Source: Elysia crispata
Lineage: Eukaryota > Mollusca > Gastropoda > Plakobranchidae
Assembly (NCBI GenBank): GCA_033675545.1
Contig: JAWDGP010003892.1
Span: forward strand, 1,074,501-1,138,500
DNA length: 64,000 nt
Reading direction: 5' to 3'
Shown here: positions 61,801 through 64,000 of the stretch, piece after piece
How the letters are laid out: every line of letters begins with the position of its first letter
How positions within the stretch are numbered: the first letter of the stretch is position 1
Position numbers and translations under genes: made by a program
Notes under the pieces: model-generated
What the model saw: only the letters and a program-made list of their open reading frames with translations
What the model was told of the DNA's origin: nothing
The model's database searches: none

Positions 61801-62800
61801 AAGTAGCATCTTTACATACATTTTTAGTTCTGTCTAGCATCTTCCACTATGAACTTCATTAGAATCTCACAAGTAATCTAGCAATTTGTGAAACACTTTG
61901 TTTTATACACATAAACCCAAATATTCTTGATGATTTTAAGACTGTACAAAAAATTTACCAATCAATCATAAATTATGAGATAACTGGACTTATCTTTTCC
62001 TTGACAATTTCAAGCTCAACAAATAATAAAAGGTATGAGCTACCTTACATAATGTGCTTGAGAGTACCTATACTGAACAATTAAAATATAACCTTGCGAA
62101 ATATAATAAAAGAGGAAGAAAATTCATGCAAATAGAATCACCATTTTCACCATTAAGTAATTAATTTTTAACCGTAAGAACTTAGAATAAAAATTTAAAT
62201 TATGCAAACTATCTCTAACAGCAAAACTTGATCTTTCTCTGTGAACATAGATATTTTCTAACAGCAAAACTTGATCTTTCTCCGTGAATATACAGATATT
62301 TTCAAAAAATTATGGACGCTCATTTTTTAAATTCACAAAGTTGTATGAGGTCAAGAGAACAAAAATGATGTTAAAGAGTGCTGGTTTATTTAAATTCCTG
62401 GCAGGCTTCACTCTCCAAGAAAAAAAAAACATAGCAGATTTTTTTTTAATTATTTCTAATTTAAACTTAAATCTTCCTCAACTTTGAACTCGGAGATGAT
62501 TTCGTTTTAGCTCCAACATTTTTTAAACCTATAAACACAGTCCCAAAAAAAAGAGCAAATAACAACATACATAAACAGTTAAGGTGATTGTAATAAAGCG
62601 TGTCAAGAGGCAGTGAAGGCTGTTTAATATTTCTCTTGCATCAGATAGATGCAGATTCATGTATGTTGAATTTGACCATATCTAAGACTAAAGAAATGAG
62701 CACCACTCACCTGAAGACACCTGACTGTATCAGCATGGCCTGTCATGGTCACTTTGCATGCTATTGATGACCAGCTTTCTTGGGTAGACAAGTCCCAAAC
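58875..62800 (-). CDS. WD40-repeat propeller protein, C-terminal five exons (partial)
   Basis: Minus-strand exons: 62800-62711, 61580-61492, 60756-60678, 59877-59626 and 59018-58875 (stop at 58877-58875). They total 654 nt (217 aa) with continuous phases. Visible blades include VWDLSTQESWSS; MTGHADTVRCLQADDDKVIS then GSYDKTLKIWDL; LKGHQASVLCVHFSETKIVS then GSADKTIKLWNY; LCGHQDAVTCLMFDSTRVVS then GSLDHNLKFWDI; AEGHTDVVRCLQADSWRVVS then AADDKTIKVWNL; and HTDGVTCLQFNDFIIVSGSY then DKSVKLWDFSSC. The regular GH...WD spacing, with CLQ and VVSGS strands, resembles F-box/WD (FBXW7-like) and TRAF7-like propellers. The N-terminal domain that would decide the family lies beyond the right edge, so no symbol is given. 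The protein ends immediately after the last blade. Confidence 0.9.
62214..62302. repeat. Tandem duplication, 43-bp unit x2 (diverged)
   Basis: Units starting TCTAACAGCAAAACTTGATC at 62214 and 62257 lie within a WD40-gene intron. The second copy has a few substitutions and a small length difference, so it is older than the 57-bp duplication at 54286. Confidence 0.85.
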
Positions 62801-64000
62801 CTATGAGAATAAAACAAAATTAATATCACTATTATAGCTTTGTGTTATAGATCTAGAGAAAAGTCTTTAAAAAAAGAGATCTGAAATATGTCAGCTACAA
62901 ATTAAAGTTTATGAAACTATTGTTTATCAAATTGCCAAATAAGATAATAATTCTTTTTACATGCAACTACAAAGTGATTTAAAAAAAATATTTCGGAGGG
63001 GAAACTTGAATATTCAACTGTAGAAAAAAAATGCTATGATAATGAAAAAAATTCTTTCAATAAGCTAGAATTCAGCTAAACACCCTCAAGCATGACAGCG
63101 TTGTTTGAAGACAAATAAAACAGTTGACCAGTAAAGGACAATAGGCAATTTTTATTCAAGCTTACTCAGGCCTTTGCCCATATCATTTCCAGACACTTAA
63201 ATGAATAATATCTTGGATCGCATGATCACCTATTTAACTTGCAAACAACTCTACATACAGAGGCCCCTTTCACTTTACATGCAGACTTACCATAGCATAG
63301 CAATCATCCCTTTTATCTTAGATTTTCACATTTGTATTTAACTTCTCTGTGTAATTATTTGGGCATTATAAAAGCCAGTGATCTACTAGGTAGTTCAGTA
63401 AAACAATCATTCATTATTCAAAAGCAAATAGGGTTATCAAATTTACTCTGGATAGCCTCTGCCTCAATATTTTCATAAGGAGACCTTTCCATCTCCATCC
63501 CCATCCTATGCCCACGGGTATGATCTTCAAAAGACTCACCTCAGCTCAACATAAGATTGCGTACATGCTGACAGTTTAGAACAGACTTCATTCTTAGACA
63601 TGATGTAGTATGTGTATCCTTAAAATATTCAATAACCCTAATTAGTTCCTGCTATATGTACAATTGCATTAACAAAAATTCAAAACTGAAAATTAATTGT
63701 CAATGCCTTTCATCCTCGTATCAGTATAGATCACAGACCATCTTTTCCTTTACTAGCTTTCAGCATGTCTCCACCTGAATCCCAATCCTTAACGTTATAC
63801 TTTTCTTGTACCCAGCTATTTCCATGTCTCCAGTGACATCACCTTGACATTTTGGCTTCAAATGGATTTTAGAATCAGTACTGTTTTGATGAACAAGCAA
63901 ACATCATCCTATCACACAATTCATTTTTTTATAGATTTCTGAATCATCCATCTACAAATGGTTTTATCGCTTACTTTATTTTGCCTTTTAACCCTGAACA
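62801..64000 (-). other. Right-edge intron of WD40 gene, no exon seen
   Basis: The exon at 62800 begins in phase 0 at VWDL and needs an upstream blade ending in a DKTIK-like strand. No such exon is visible in the last 1.2 kb, so this is probably intron. Confidence 0.5.

Noticed and set aside
63540-63600. Possible extra WD40-gene exon ending CTGAG/gtgagt on minus, with an in-frame ATG
   Set aside because: It would leave two bases over, while the next exon (62800) starts in phase 0. It also contains no WD40 blade sequence.

Overview
The window is AT-rich animal nuclear DNA with intron-split genes, GT-AG splice sites, microsatellites, LINE debris and DNA-transposon debris. Nothing looks prokaryotic. 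The gene set (a germline GASZ/ASZ1 protein, the tRNA dihydrouridine synthase DUS4L, a TR2/TR4-type nuclear receptor, a WD40 protein) and the style of the repeats suggest an invertebrate, plausibly a lophotrochozoan such as a mollusc. The species assignment is an inference.

Layout. (1) 39-2701, minus: the first five coding exons of ASZ1, which runs off the left edge. (2) 2702-5300: ASZ1 upstream DNA with a large mixed microsatellite block. (3) 5688-14273, minus: a complete eight-exon DUS4L (326 aa), with a pogo-like transposon in its second intron. (4) 14274-23430: the divergent interval between DUS4L and the receptor, with one unassigned minus-strand ORF, a CAA/GAA array, a candidate promoter near 18.75-19.13 kb and a long 5' intron. 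(5) 23431-45051, plus: an NR2C (TR2/TR4) nuclear receptor with 14 recognised coding exons plus one candidate 30-nt microexon. Its introns hold a LINE RT fragment (about 27.6-28.6 kb), a 2.96-kb TIR transposon with an OTU-protease-like gene (32239-35199) and a second transposon-type coding remnant (about 36.8-37.3 kb). (6) 45052-58874: 13.8 kb without recognisable exons between convergent genes, probably long 3' UTRs and spacer, with an old pogo-like element near 56.8-57.6 kb. (7) 58875-62800, minus: the last five exons of a WD40 propeller protein, which continues past the right edge.

The main genes are functionally independent (piRNA/germline scaffold, tRNA modification, transcription factor, WD40 adaptor) and share only position. 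The most interesting biology is in the receptor. Two adjacent 48-nt exons are duplicates of the start of the next exon, and a 30-nt candidate exon sits between them and that exon. All three are symmetric phase-1 exons, so the hinge between the DNA-binding and ligand-binding domains could be varied without changing frame. The receptor also has a charged helix just before its zinc fingers and a 181-residue low-complexity tail after its ligand-binding domain.
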